From: JAJZRV01 sp027442615
GTDB lineage: Bacteria > Pseudomonadota > Gammaproteobacteria > Burkholderiales > Ferrovaceae
Assembly (NCBI GenBank): GCA_027442615.1
Contig: DAIBBI010000029.1
Location: 105,529-169,528 of the forward strand
Length of the DNA stretch: 64,000 nt
Reading direction: 5' to 3'
Shown: positions 16,088 to 24,339 of the stretch, piece by piece
How positions within the stretch are numbered: position 1 is the stretch's first letter
Layout: the number at the start of each line of letters is the position of its first letter
Notes under the pieces: generated by a model
Seen by the model: the letters and a program-made list of their open reading frames with translations, nothing else
What the model was told of the DNA's origin: nothing
The model's database searches: none
Made by a program: the position numbers and the translations under genes

Positions 16088-17005
16088 GTGAAACATTTCC
16101 TGCAGTTCAAGGATTTCACGCGCGAGGAATTCGAATACCTGTTCGAACGCACCCGGTTGATCAAGGCCATGTTCAAGGCCTACACCATCTACCATCCGCT
16201 CAAGGACCGCATGCTGGCCATGGTGTTCGAAAAGCAGAGCACGCGCACAAGGGTTTCGTTTGAGGCGGGCATTCACCAGCTGGGGGGCTCTTCGATCAAT
16301 CTCACCACGGGCGAGACCCAGTTGGGTCGGGGCGAACCCATCGAGGACGTGGCGAGGGTCATCTCGCGCATGGTGGACCTCGTCATGATCCGCACCTTTG
16401 ACCAGTCCATCATCGAGCGGTTTGCTGCCTACTCCCGCGTTCCGGTGATCAATGGATTGACCAACCAATACCATCCCTGTCAGATCCTGGCCGATGTGTT
16501 CACCTACATTGAACACCGTGGTTCCATTACCGGCAAGACGGTGGCATGGATTGGTGACGGCAACAACATGTGCAGCACCTGGTTGCAGGCCGCAGCCATA
16601 TTCAATTTCCAACTGCATGTGGCTGCCCCTGAAGGCTATGCCATCAACACCAGTTTGATCGCTTCCCATGAGCTGCCCCACCTCACCACCTTTGCCGACC
16701 CCATGAAAGCCGCACGCGATGCGGACCTGGTGACCACCGACGTGTGGACCAGCATGGGCTTTGAGTCGGAAACGGATGAGCGCAAGCGGGATTTTGTCGA
16801 TTTTCAGGTGGACGCCGAGATGATGTCGGTGGCGCGCCGCGATGCGTTGTTCATGCACTGCCTGCCGGCCCATCGTGGCGAGGAAGTCTCGGCGGAAGTA
16901 CTGGAAGGGCCTCAAAGCGTCGTTTGGGACGAGGCTGAAAACCGGATGCATGCCCAGAAAGCCCTGATGGAATATCTGATACTGGGCCAGGTGGCCCAAC
17001 ACTAA
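16088..17005 (+). CDS. argF: ornithine carbamoyltransferase
   Basis: Condenses ornithine and carbamoyl phosphate to citrulline. The 305-residue protein has the carbamoyl-phosphate motif STRTR at 51-55, HPCQ at 129-132, the ornithine loop with DVWTSMG near 218, and HCLPAHRGEEV near 257. All catalytic blocks are intact. It follows argD with a two-base gap. Confidence 0.98.
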   Translation: MKHFLQFKDFTREEFEYLFERTRLIKAMFKAYTIYHPLKDRMLAMVFEKQSTRTRVSFEAGIHQLGGSSINLTTGETQLGRGEPIEDVARVISRMVDLVMIRTFDQSIIERFAAYSRVPVINGLTNQYHPCQILADVFTYIEHRGSITGKTVAWIGDGNNMCSTWLQAAAIFNFQLHVAAPEGYAINTSLIASHELPHLTTFADPMKAARDADLVTTDVWTSMGFESETDERKRDFVDFQVDAEMMSVARRDALFMHCLPAHRGEEVSAEVLEGPQSVVWDEAENRMHAQKALMEYLILGQVAQH

Positions 17006-17019
17006 GGACGAATGGATTC

Positions 17020-18237
17020 ATGAGTGATACCAAGAAAGTGGTGCTGGCCTATTCCGGAGGACTGGATACTTCCGTCATTCTCAAGTGGCTGCAGGACACC
17101 TATCAATGTGAGATCGTGACCTTTACGGCGGACATCGGGCAGGGTGAAGAACTGGAGCCGGCGCGGATCAAGGCCGAGAAATTTGGCATCAAGCAGATCT
17201 ATATTGACGACCTGCGCGAAGAGTTCGTGCGCGATTTTGTGTTTCCCATGTTTCGCGCCAACGCGGTTTATGAGGGAGAGTACCTGCTGGGTACCAGCAT
17301 AGCCCGCCCCCTGATTGCCAAGCGCCAGATCGAGATTGCACGCGAGACCGGTGCCGATGCGGTGTCGCATGGCGCTACTGGCAAGGGCAACGATCAGGTG
17401 CGCTTCGAGCTCGGTTATTATGCCCTGGAGCCCGGCATCAAGGTGATTGCCCCCTGGCGCGAATGGGACCTCACCTCGCGTGAAAAATTGCTGGCCTACG
17501 CCGAAGCTCACGGCATTCCGGTGGAGATGAAACACAAGACCGGCGGCAGTCCCTACAGCATGGATGCCAACCTGCTGCATATTTCCTACGAGGGGAAGGT
17601 GCTCGAGGATCCCTCGCGCGAACCCGAGGAAGACATGTGGCGTTGGTCCATTTCTCCGGAGGCTGCCCCGGACCAGGCGGAATACCTTGATCTGGAGTTT
17701 GCACGCGGTGACGTGGTGGCGCTCAATGGCAAACCCATGACGCCCGCTACCGTGCTGACAGAGCTCAATCGCTTGGGTGGAAAGCACGGAATCGGCCGCC
17801 TGGACCTGGTGGAAAACCGTTATGTGGGCATGAAGTCGCGCGGCTGCTACGAAACCCCCGGAGGCAGCATTCTGCTCAAGGCGCACCGCGCCATCGAATC
17901 CATCACGCTGGATCGCGAAGTGGCGCATCTCAAGGATGATCTGATGCCGCGTTATGCCTCACTCATCTACACCGGCTACTGGTGGAGCCCCGAGCGTCAT
18001 GCCCTGCAGACGCTGATTGATGAAACCCAGGTGCACGTCAATGGCTGGGTGCGTGTCAAGCTCTACAAGGGGAATGTCATGGTGGTGGGGCGCGACTCCA
18101 AAACGGACTCGCTGTTCGATGCCAACATTTCCACCTTTGAAGACGACGGCGGTGCCTACCAGCAGTCGGATGCCGCTGGATTCATCCGTCTCAATGCACT
18201 GCGCATGCGCATTGCCGCTCGCCTGCATCGCAACTGA
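17020..18237 (+). CDS. argG: argininosuccinate synthase
   Basis: ATP-dependent ligation of citrulline and aspartate. The 405-residue protein has the PP-loop VLAYSGGLDTSVILKWL at its N terminus and SHGATGKGNDQVRFE near 115-130, both diagnostic. It lies 14 bases after argF; argininosuccinate lyase (argH) is not in the window. No ARG box could be confirmed upstream of the cluster. Confidence 0.98.
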   Translation: MSDTKKVVLAYSGGLDTSVILKWLQDTYQCEIVTFTADIGQGEELEPARIKAEKFGIKQIYIDDLREEFVRDFVFPMFRANAVYEGEYLLGTSIARPLIAKRQIEIARETGADAVSHGATGKGNDQVRFELGYYALEPGIKVIAPWREWDLTSREKLLAYAEAHGIPVEMKHKTGGSPYSMDANLLHISYEGKVLEDPSREPEEDMWRWSISPEAAPDQAEYLDLEFARGDVVALNGKPMTPATVLTELNRLGGKHGIGRLDLVENRYVGMKSRGCYETPGGSILLKAHRAIESITLDREVAHLKDDLMPRYASLIYTGYWWSPERHALQTLIDETQVHVNGWVRVKLYKGNVMVVGRDSKTDSLFDANISTFEDDGGAYQQSDAAGFIRLNALRMRIAARLHRN

Positions 18238-18252
18238 TCGGAGAAATTCACC

Positions 18253-18738
18253 ATGCCGTCCTTCGATATCGTCTCGGAAGTGGATAAGCAGGAAGTGCGT
18301 AATGCCGTCGAACAGGTCAACCGCGAAGTCAGCACCCGCTTTGACTTCAAGGGCTCTGATGCACGCGTGGAACAGAGCGAGTATGACCTGACGGTCTATG
18401 CCGACGACCCCTTCAAGCTCGACCAGGTCAAGGAAGTGCTCAACCTCAAACTGGTGAAGCGCGGCATCGACATCCGCGCCCTCGATTTCAAGACGGTGGA
18501 GACCATCGGTGGGGGCAAGGTCAAGCAGGCGGTGGCGGTCAAGGTGGGCGTGGAAACCGAAATGGCGAAAAAAATCGTCAAGCTGCTGAAGGACAGCAAG
18601 CTGAAAGTGCAGGGCAGCATCCAGGGCACGGCCGTGCGCGTGAGCGGGGCCAAGCGCGACAACCTTCAGGAAGCCATCGCCCTCATCAAGTCCAGCGACC
18701 TGGGGCTGCCGCTCCAGTTCAACAACTTTCGCGACTGA
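18253..18738 (+). CDS. yajQ: YajQ-family nucleotide-binding protein
   Basis: A 161-residue protein of the YajQ/UPF0234 family, with the N-terminal PSFDIVSEVDKQEVRNAVEQ and the FDFKGS block. Members bind c-di-GMP or other nucleotides in some bacteria, and E. coli YajQ has been linked to other nucleic-acid roles; the role here is not known. It lies 15 bases after argG and ends directly against the stop of rsmI on the other strand. Confidence 0.93.
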   Translation: MPSFDIVSEVDKQEVRNAVEQVNREVSTRFDFKGSDARVEQSEYDLTVYADDPFKLDQVKEVLNLKLVKRGIDIRALDFKTVETIGGGKVKQAVAVKVGVETEMAKKIVKLLKDSKLKVQGSIQGTAVRVSGAKRDNLQEAIALIKSSDLGLPLQFNNFRD

Positions 18739-19587
18739 CTACTCGCCCTGGGTCAGTTTCAGGGCGCGTTCGTAGAGCATTTTCCGTCCGGTGCCGGTGA
18801 CCTGCATGGCAATCCGGACGGCATCCCCCAAAGACAGTTTTTCCAGCAAGGCCAGCAACAGCGCATCGTGCCGGGCCGGGTCCTGGTCAGCGGGTTGCTC
18901 TGCGCCCTCCACGGCCAGCACGAATTCCCCCCGTTGGTGATTGGGGTCTGCATCAATCCAGGGCAGCGCTTCGGCCAGTGTGGTGCGATGCACCGTCTCG
19001 AACAGCTTGGTCAGCTCACGACCGATCACGATGCGCCGCTCTCCCCCCAGCACCTCGGCCAGTGCGGTGAGGCATTCCCGAATGCGGTGCGGGGCTTCAT
19101 AGAACACCAGGGTCGCCTGCAACCCCTTGAGGGTTTGCAGTTCACGCGTCCGGGCCCCCGCCTTGACCGGCAGGAAGCCATAAAAGAAGAAGTGCCTGGC
19201 GCTGAACCCCGAGGCGGAAAGGAGTGTGGTCACGGCACTGGGTCCGGGTATGGGCACGACGCGAACCCCCCCTGACAGGGCCTCTTCCACCAGCAAGGCC
19301 CCTGGATCGCTGATGGCTGGCGTGCCCGCATCGCTGATCAGCGCAACAGATAAACCGGATTGCATTTTTTGCATCAGCACTGAACTGGCGCTGCGTTCAT
19401 TATGCTCATGCAGTGCGGTCAGGGGAGTGCGAATGCCGTAATGCTGCATCAACAGGCCTGAATTCCGGGTGTCCTCGGCGGCAATCAGGTCCACCGTACG
19501 CAGGGTTTCCAGGGCGCGTGCCGAGATGTCCTCGCGATGGCCAATGGGCGTGGCCACAATAAACAATGTGCCTGACGGCAGTGACAT
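18739..19587 (-). CDS. rsmI: 16S rRNA (cytidine(1402)-2'-O)-methyltransferase
   Basis: Ribose methyltransferase acting on C1402 of 16S rRNA with S-adenosylmethionine. The 282-residue tetrapyrrole-methylase-fold protein shows GTLFIVATPIG at the N terminus, AAEDTRNSG, ISDAGTPAISDPG and IPGPSAV. ATG 19587 is chosen because the conserved sequence begins SGTLFIVATPIG and a GAGG lies ten bases upstream. Its start codon overlaps the candidate yraN start on the opposite strand, so its promoter must lie inside yraN. Confidence 0.96.
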   Translation of the reverse strand: MSLPSGTLFIVATPIGHREDISARALETLRTVDLIAAEDTRNSGLLMQHYGIRTPLTALHEHNERSASSVLMQKMQSGLSVALISDAGTPAISDPGALLVEEALSGGVRVVPIPGPSAVTTLLSASGFSARHFFFYGFLPVKAGARTRELQTLKGLQATLVFYEAPHRIRECLTALAEVLGGERRIVIGRELTKLFETVHRTTLAEALPWIDADPNHQRGEFVLAVEGAEQPADQDPARHDALLLALLEKLSLGDAVRIAMQVTGTGRKMLYERALKLTQGE

Positions 19588-19990
19588 GGATGAAAGCCTC
19601 ATGAAGGAAGAGAGCATTCTCAACCGTGCGACCGTGGGACGCAAGGCGGCGCATCGGGGTCGCCTGGCAGAGCAGCGGGCCGCGGAGTTTTTGCTGCAGT
19701 CGGGCCTCGTGATCCTGCAGCGCAACTACCGCTGTCGGCGCGGCGAGGTGGATTTGATCGTCCGCGACGGCGACACCCTGGTTTTTGTGGAGGTACGCTG
19801 GCGCACGGGGGTCAGGCAGGGCGGTGCGGGTGAGAGCATTGATCGCCACAAGCAGCGCCGCCTTGTCGCTGCGGCCCGGCATTATCTCATGCGCTATCCG
19901 GCAGAGCCGCCCCCATGCCGTTTCGATGCCGTCCTGCTGGACGGCATCGCCATGGAATTGCGGTGGCTGAAGGACATTCTCTGGTTGTGA
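19586..19990 (+). CDS. yraN: YraN/UPF0102 family nuclease-like protein
   Basis: About 134 residues in the UPF0102 family, a restriction-endonuclease-like fold of unclear function. The core is RGRLAEQRAAEFL, LQRNYRCRRGEVDLIVRDGDTLVFVEVRWR, with the E-x-D...E-V-x-x catalytic-type residues present. Starts at 19586 and 19601 are both possible; the second also precedes all conserved sequence. The order rsmI / yraN-diaA-dolP matches E. coli yraL-lpoA-yraN-diaA-dolP, with lpoA absent and rsmI inverted. Confidence 0.9.
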   Translation: MDESLMKEESILNRATVGRKAAHRGRLAEQRAAEFLLQSGLVILQRNYRCRRGEVDLIVRDGDTLVFVEVRWRTGVRQGGAGESIDRHKQRRLVAAARHYLMRYPAEPPPCRFDAVLLDGIAMELRWLKDILWL

Positions 19991-20034
19991 TGTGTTTTAC
20001 CCATAGCCTGCGGCGTTATCATACAATACCGGCC

Positions 20035-20625
20035 ATGGACCTCATTACACGCATTACCGGGCACTTTAACGACAGTGCCAATCTCAAGCTCGCTGTTGCT
20101 CATGAACTGGCTGCGCCGATTGCGATGGCAGCCGAACGAATGGTGCAGAGCCTGCTTTCCGAAGGAAAAATCCTGGCATGCGGCAACGGTGGTTCGGCTG
20201 CGGATGCGCAGCACTTCTCCGCCGAACTGCTCAATCGATTCGAAATGGAACGCCCCCCGCTGGCAGCCATTGCGCTGACCACGGATTCGTCCACCTTGAC
20301 TTCGATTGCCAACGATTATCACTACAACGAGGTGTTTTCCAAACAGGTCCGGGCCCTGGGCCAAAGCCGGGATGTGTTGCTGGCCATTTCCACCAGCGGC
20401 AATTCCCCCAACGTCATCGAGGCCATCAAGGTGGCCCATGAGCGTGAGATGGGCGTAGTGGCGCTCACGGGCAAGGGGGGCGGACAGATGGCCGAGCTCC
20501 TGGATGGCAACGACGTTCACATCAGCGTCAATGCCAAAAGCACGGCGCGCATCCAGGAGGTGCATATTCTGGTGCTGCACTGCCTGTGCGACGCCATCGA
20601 TTGTGTTTTATTGGGAGTGGAGTGA
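20035..20625 (+). CDS. diaA: SIS-domain protein, DiaA / phosphoheptose isomerase type
   Basis: A 196-residue SIS-fold protein with CGNGGSAADAQHFSAELLNRFE (an ACGNGGSAAD sugar-phosphate site) and a C-terminal ARIQEVHILVLHCLCD block close to DiaA. DiaA promotes DnaA assembly at the origin; the near relative GmhA isomerises sedoheptulose 7-phosphate. Synteny with dolP and yraN favours DiaA, while the heptose gene hldE2 two genes downstream keeps GmhA open. The ATG lies 44 bases after yraN. Confidence 0.85.
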   Translation: MDLITRITGHFNDSANLKLAVAHELAAPIAMAAERMVQSLLSEGKILACGNGGSAADAQHFSAELLNRFEMERPPLAAIALTTDSSTLTSIANDYHYNEVFSKQVRALGQSRDVLLAISTSGNSPNVIEAIKVAHEREMGVVALTGKGGGQMAELLDGNDVHISVNAKSTARIQEVHILVLHCLCDAIDCVLLGVE

Positions 20626-20627
20626 GC

Positions 20628-21338
20628 ATGAAGCAGTCCTGGCTGACCTTGATTCTCGTCGTGGTGACCTTGCCCGCATTGCAGGGGTGTTTTCCGTTGG
20701 TGGCCACAGGCATGGTAGGGACGGGGCTTGTGGTGGCCGACCGTCGCACCTCCGGTGCGCAGCTTGAGGATCAAGGCATTGAATTCCGTGCCAACCATGC
20801 CATCAACGAAAAATACGGTGACAAGGTTCATGTCAATGTCACCAGCTTCAACCGGAATCTGCTCCTGACGGGTGAAGTGCCGGACGAGGAATCACGCAAG
20901 GGCGTCGAGGCCCTTGCGCATGCCACGACCAACGTGCGCGCTGTGGTCGATGAAATCGCCGTTGCGGGGGGAAGCTCTTTCTCCGAGCGCGCCAACGACA
21001 CCTACCTCGGCACCAAGGTACGCGCTCGCATGGCGGCGGACGCCAACGGCCAGTTTTCGCCAGTGCACATCAGCGTCACTACCGAGGATAGCGTCGTTTA
21101 TCTGATGGGCCTCGTGACGCATGCCGAGGGGGATGCTGCCAGCGCAATCGCCAGCACCACATCGGGCGTGCGGCGGGTGGTCAAGGTATTCGAGTACATC
21201 AACAAACCCCCGGAAGATGAAAAGACGGCAGCGCACGCATCCGGATCACCCGCAGCGGCTGCCAAGCCTGAGGATATCCAGCCTCCCGCTCCCCAGCAGG
21301 AAGAGACGCTTCCGCCGGCCCAGCCCGTGACGATGTAA
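20628..21338 (+). CDS. dolP: BON-domain outer-membrane lipoprotein, DolP-like
   Basis: A 236-residue protein with a lipoprotein signal peptide (MKQSWLTLILVVVTLPALQGC, lipobox LQGC with Cys at 20) followed by two BON domains, about residues 60-125 and 140-200, and a Pro/Ala-rich tail. E. coli DolP binds anionic phospholipids and helps envelope integrity. The tail after residue 205 (PAAAAKPEDIQPPAPQ) is longer than in E. coli. GGAG precedes the start and the gene is two bases after diaA. Confidence 0.88.
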   Translation: MKQSWLTLILVVVTLPALQGCFPLVATGMVGTGLVVADRRTSGAQLEDQGIEFRANHAINEKYGDKVHVNVTSFNRNLLLTGEVPDEESRKGVEALAHATTNVRAVVDEIAVAGGSSFSERANDTYLGTKVRARMAADANGQFSPVHISVTTEDSVVYLMGLVTHAEGDAASAIASTTSGVRRVVKVFEYINKPPEDEKTAAHASGSPAAAAKPEDIQPPAPQQEETLPPAQPVTM

Positions 21339-21352
21339 AGGCGGGCGGTCTC

Positions 21353-21841
21353 ATGACCCGGTATCCGGCCCCCGATTTCGAACAAAAGATTGCCTCGCCA
21401 GGGCAATGGCTGCAACGCGTTAGTTTGTTGCCTCGTCCGCTGGTGTTCACCAACGGCGTATTTGACATCCTTCACCGCGGGCATGTGACCTATTTGGCGC
21501 AAGCGCGTGCCCAAGGCGCGGCGTTGGTGGTGGCGCTCAATTCGGATGCTTCGGTCCGCCGACTGGGGAAGGGGGAGGATCGCCCCATCAACGTTCTGGC
21601 CGACCGCATGGCCCTTGTTGCCGCTCTGGAAAGCGTGGATGGGGTTACCTGGTTTGACGAGGACACGCCGCTTCAGCGGATTCTGGAATGTCACCCCGAC
21701 GTGCTGGTCAAGGGGGGCGACTGGGCCGTCCAACAGATCGTGGGTGCAAAAGAAGTCCAGGCGCGAGGTGGTCGGGTGTTGTCCATTCCTTTCGAACATG
21801 AGCGCTCCACGACGGCGCTCCTGCAACGCATCCGCCTCTAG
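21353..21841 (+). CDS. rfaE2: D-glycero-beta-D-manno-heptose 1-phosphate adenylyltransferase
   Basis: A 162-residue stand-alone nucleotidyltransferase, equivalent to the C-terminal half of HldE. Motifs are FTNGVFDILHRGHVTYL (the HxGH nucleotide site) and the ERSTTALLQRI end. It activates heptose 1-phosphate with ATP in the route to ADP-heptose for lipopolysaccharide. The kinase half is not adjacent. Its TAG stop overlaps the coaX stop on the other strand by the palindrome CTAG. Confidence 0.95.
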   Translation: MTRYPAPDFEQKIASPGQWLQRVSLLPRPLVFTNGVFDILHRGHVTYLAQARAQGAALVVALNSDASVRRLGKGEDRPINVLADRMALVAALESVDGVTWFDEDTPLQRILECHPDVLVKGGDWAVQQIVGAKEVQARGGRVLSIPFEHERSTTALLQRIRL

Positions 21842-22563
21842 TCCGACATCAATCGGGCCAGCCCTTCCAGGACCAGATATTCCACTGCAATCACCGGCAG
21901 TTCGAGATGCGAGTGCAACAGCGGGCCGTGCCCGCCGCTCATGACGCAGACGACAGGTTGGGACTGGCAAGCCTGCAGCGCCCTGGCCATGCGGTCTATG
22001 GCGCCCACCGTGGCCAGAATTCGTCCCGTGGCAATGGCGTCCAGGGTCGTTCTTGGAAATGCCGTGAAGAGGCCGTCCGATTCTGCTGTGAGTCCTGCCG
22101 TGCCGGTGCGCAGCGCCTGTGTCATCAGCGATAGTCCGGGCAGGATGATCCCTCCCAGAAACTCCCCTTCAGCGCTCAGGGCATCCACTGTCGTTGCCGT
22201 GCCGGCGCAAACCACCACGGCGGGTTGGTCGGTCAGGGCGTGAGCCCCGATCAGGGCGGCCCAGCGATCGGGACCCAGTTGTTGTGGGGATTCGTAAAGA
22301 TTGGTCACGCCGCCGGCTGCCGTTCCTGCACGGACCCAGTGCAATGGCACTCCGCGTGCTGCACAGCATTCCTCCAGCCCTGCGGCTACTTCCGGACCCG
22401 CCACCAGGGTGGCAAGGACCCGTGTCAGGGGGTGGTGGTCGCGCATCAACGACGCCAGCGTGGGCCAGGAGCGTGTCGGCAGGCTTCCCGTACCGTGCCA
22501 TTGCCCCTGGTCCCGCAGTCCCCATTTGATGCGGCTGTTGCCGATATCGAGTGCGAGTTGCAT
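21838..22563 (-). CDS. coaX: type III pantothenate kinase
   Basis: First step of coenzyme A synthesis. The 241-residue ASKHA-fold protein starts LALDIGNSRIKWGL (phosphate 1 loop) and contains GPDRWAALIGAH and VVVCAGTATTVDAL, which are diagnostic of CoaX. ATG 22563 shares a base with the birA stop (TGATG), so birA-coaX is translationally coupled, as often seen in betaproteobacteria. CoaD and CoaE are encoded elsewhere in this window. Confidence 0.96.
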   Translation of the reverse strand: MQLALDIGNSRIKWGLRDQGQWHGTGSLPTRSWPTLASLMRDHHPLTRVLATLVAGPEVAAGLEECCAARGVPLHWVRAGTAAGGVTNLYESPQQLGPDRWAALIGAHALTDQPAVVVCAGTATTVDALSAEGEFLGGIILPGLSLMTQALRTGTAGLTAESDGLFTAFPRTTLDAIATGRILATVGAIDRMARALQACQSQPVVCVMSGGHGPLLHSHLELPVIAVEYLVLEGLARLMSD

Positions 22564-23354
22564 CAGGTCAGTCGCAATGAGATGTCGCCGGCGAGAAAAC
22601 GGGTGATCGCACCGTTTTGCCGCAGCAGCAGCGCACCGTCTTCCGACAGGCCGGCACATTCTCCGATTTCGACGCGCCGGTTGGGGAGCGTGAGGCGGAT
22701 CACCCTCTCCCGGTGTGCGCAACGCGCCATCCATTCGGCCTCGAATGGCGCAAATCCCGCTTCCGAAAATTTTTGCAGATGTGCGATCAGGGTCTCCAGG
22801 ATGGCTGCCAGGACGATGTCGCGCTCGGGAGCCTCGCCCGCCGCATTGCGCAGGTCGGTGGCTGGATTGGGGAGCTGGTCGGACAAGGAGTCTTCAAGCA
22901 CCACATTGAGGCCAATGCCGATGACGGCGCCGATGGCACCGTCCATGGCATCAGAAATTTCCACCAGGACCCCAGCGATCTTCCGGCCATGGCGCAGCAG
23001 ATCATTGGGCCACTTCAGGGCAAATCCGGCCACATGCAACCGTTCCAGGGCCTGGGCCACGGCGAGCGAGGCCACCAGCGGAAGGCCGGCGAGTTTCGTG
23101 GCGTTGCCCTGGAATCGCCACAGCAGGGAAAACGTCAGCGAACCTTCGCCGTCGGATAGCCAGGAACGACCCTGGCGCCCCCTTCCTGCAAGCTGGTTTC
23201 TGGCCACCAGACAGTAACCATTGGGTGCCCCCTGGTCCGCCAGCATCAGCACATGCTGGTTGGTGGAATCGATGCTGTCCACCACCACCAGTTGAAGGCA
23301 TTGTCCCACGGGGCCCAGAAGCTGCAGGATGCGATCGGGTTGCAAGGATGGCAT
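22563..23354 (-). CDS. birA: biotin--[acetyl-CoA-carboxylase] ligase
   Basis: Attaches biotin to the carboxyl carrier protein. The 263-residue enzyme has SIDSTNQHVL, the biotinyl-5'-AMP loop GRGRQGRSW and the LKWPNDLL segment. The N-terminal DNA-binding domain of E. coli BirA is missing, so it is probably a pure ligase without repressor function. The start is ATG 23354, with a TTG two codons upstream at 23360. Confidence 0.95.
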   Translation of the reverse strand: MPSLQPDRILQLLGPVGQCLQLVVVDSIDSTNQHVLMLADQGAPNGYCLVARNQLAGRGRQGRSWLSDGEGSLTFSLLWRFQGNATKLAGLPLVASLAVAQALERLHVAGFALKWPNDLLRHGRKIAGVLVEISDAMDGAIGAVIGIGLNVVLEDSLSDQLPNPATDLRNAAGEAPERDIVLAAILETLIAHLQKFSEAGFAPFEAEWMARCAHRERVIRLTLPNRRVEIGECAGLSEDGALLLRQNGAITRFLAGDISLRLT

Positions 23355-23356
23355 GT

Positions 23357-24235
23357 TCAAAATTCCAGTCGGTGTTCGGCGTGACAGGCCGCCATTTCGC
23401 GCCGGTAGGAGATGTGCGCCATGATGGCGTCCAGCAGCAGGGCTACGCGACTTGAAAGCTTGCTGCCCAGGCGATAGTCTGCCGGGGCAATGAAGTCCAC
23501 GCGTTGGGCAGACAGCAGCTTGACGCAGGTATCCCGGTCTTCCCGGTTACGGGTGGGGTAAACGGCAATGGTGTGCCCCCCGTTTTTTTTGGTGAGTGCC
23601 ATGCTGGGCACATCGGTCATGCCGTCTCCGATGTAGATGATGTTCTGGAAGGGGATGGGCCGCTGATTTTCGGGCATGTGCTCGTTGATGGATTCCTCCA
23701 GGGTTTCCTTGCCTTTGTTGACCCGGAACAGGTACTGGGTTTTGGTGGTGTCCGTGATGAGCAGTTTGGGAAAGGTGGCGATGCCCTGGAAGTTGAAGTG
23801 ATACTCCGAAGCATAAATCTGCTGAAAATGGCGCCTGATGGAAATGCCTTCCAGGATTTCCTTCATGCCAGCCGAGACAATGTAATGCTGGATGTTGACC
23901 TGGCCGCCACCGCGCCTTCTCACATGGGCATTGATGCGACTGAACCACCCTTCCACGCCGGGAAAATAAGGAATGTCCTTGCCCATGGCCTGGAAATCAC
24001 GGCGACTGATGTTGATTTTTCGGGCATGCGCCTCTTCCAGCAGCAGGCGCATGTAGACCAGCATCTTTTCCGAGACGGTTTCGGCGGACTCCTTCTCCAC
24101 CTGCTTCCAGAAATCGCGGGGCCTGATCCCCAGTTTGGGGAGCACCGTGTACTCCTGCATGGGCTGCGGCGACAGGGTCCCGTCAAAATCGTAGACCATC
24201 GCGATGGTGTTCTGGAAGAAAGTTGTTTTAGGCAT
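23357..24235 (-). CDS. HAD-superfamily phosphatase-like protein
   Basis: A 292-residue haloacid-dehalogenase-fold protein. Motif I is VYDFDGTLSP (residues 14-23, catalytic Asp pair), motif II the Ser in YIVSAG, and motif IV IYIGDGMTDVPSM near 200. This arrangement resembles phosphoserine-phosphatase-type HADs, but the substrate is not evident. GGAG lies eight bases before the ATG. It precedes birA by two bases (or overlaps its TTG start) and is divergent from glnS. Confidence 0.8.
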   Translation of the reverse strand: MPKTTFFQNTIAMVYDFDGTLSPQPMQEYTVLPKLGIRPRDFWKQVEKESAETVSEKMLVYMRLLLEEAHARKINISRRDFQAMGKDIPYFPGVEGWFSRINAHVRRRGGGQVNIQHYIVSAGMKEILEGISIRRHFQQIYASEYHFNFQGIATFPKLLITDTTKTQYLFRVNKGKETLEESINEHMPENQRPIPFQNIIYIGDGMTDVPSMALTKKNGGHTIAVYPTRNREDRDTCVKLLSAQRVDFIAPADYRLGSKLSSRVALLLDAIMAHISYRREMAACHAEHRLEF

Positions 24236-24273
24236 GGATACCGCTCCACCGGTCTTTGGGATATTCTAACGGA

Positions 24274-24302
24274 TTGGCGTCCCGGGCGGCTTGATGTAGA
24301 GT
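24274..24302 (+). promoter_or_regulatory. possible promoter of glnS
   Basis: TTGGCG (24274-24279) and TAGAGT (24297-24302) stand 17 bases apart, 38 bases before the glnS ATG. Each hexamer matches consensus in four of six positions. Confidence 0.45.
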
Positions 24303-24339
24303 GTCCATCTGTTGATGCCAGTCCACTTTCGGTTGTCTC

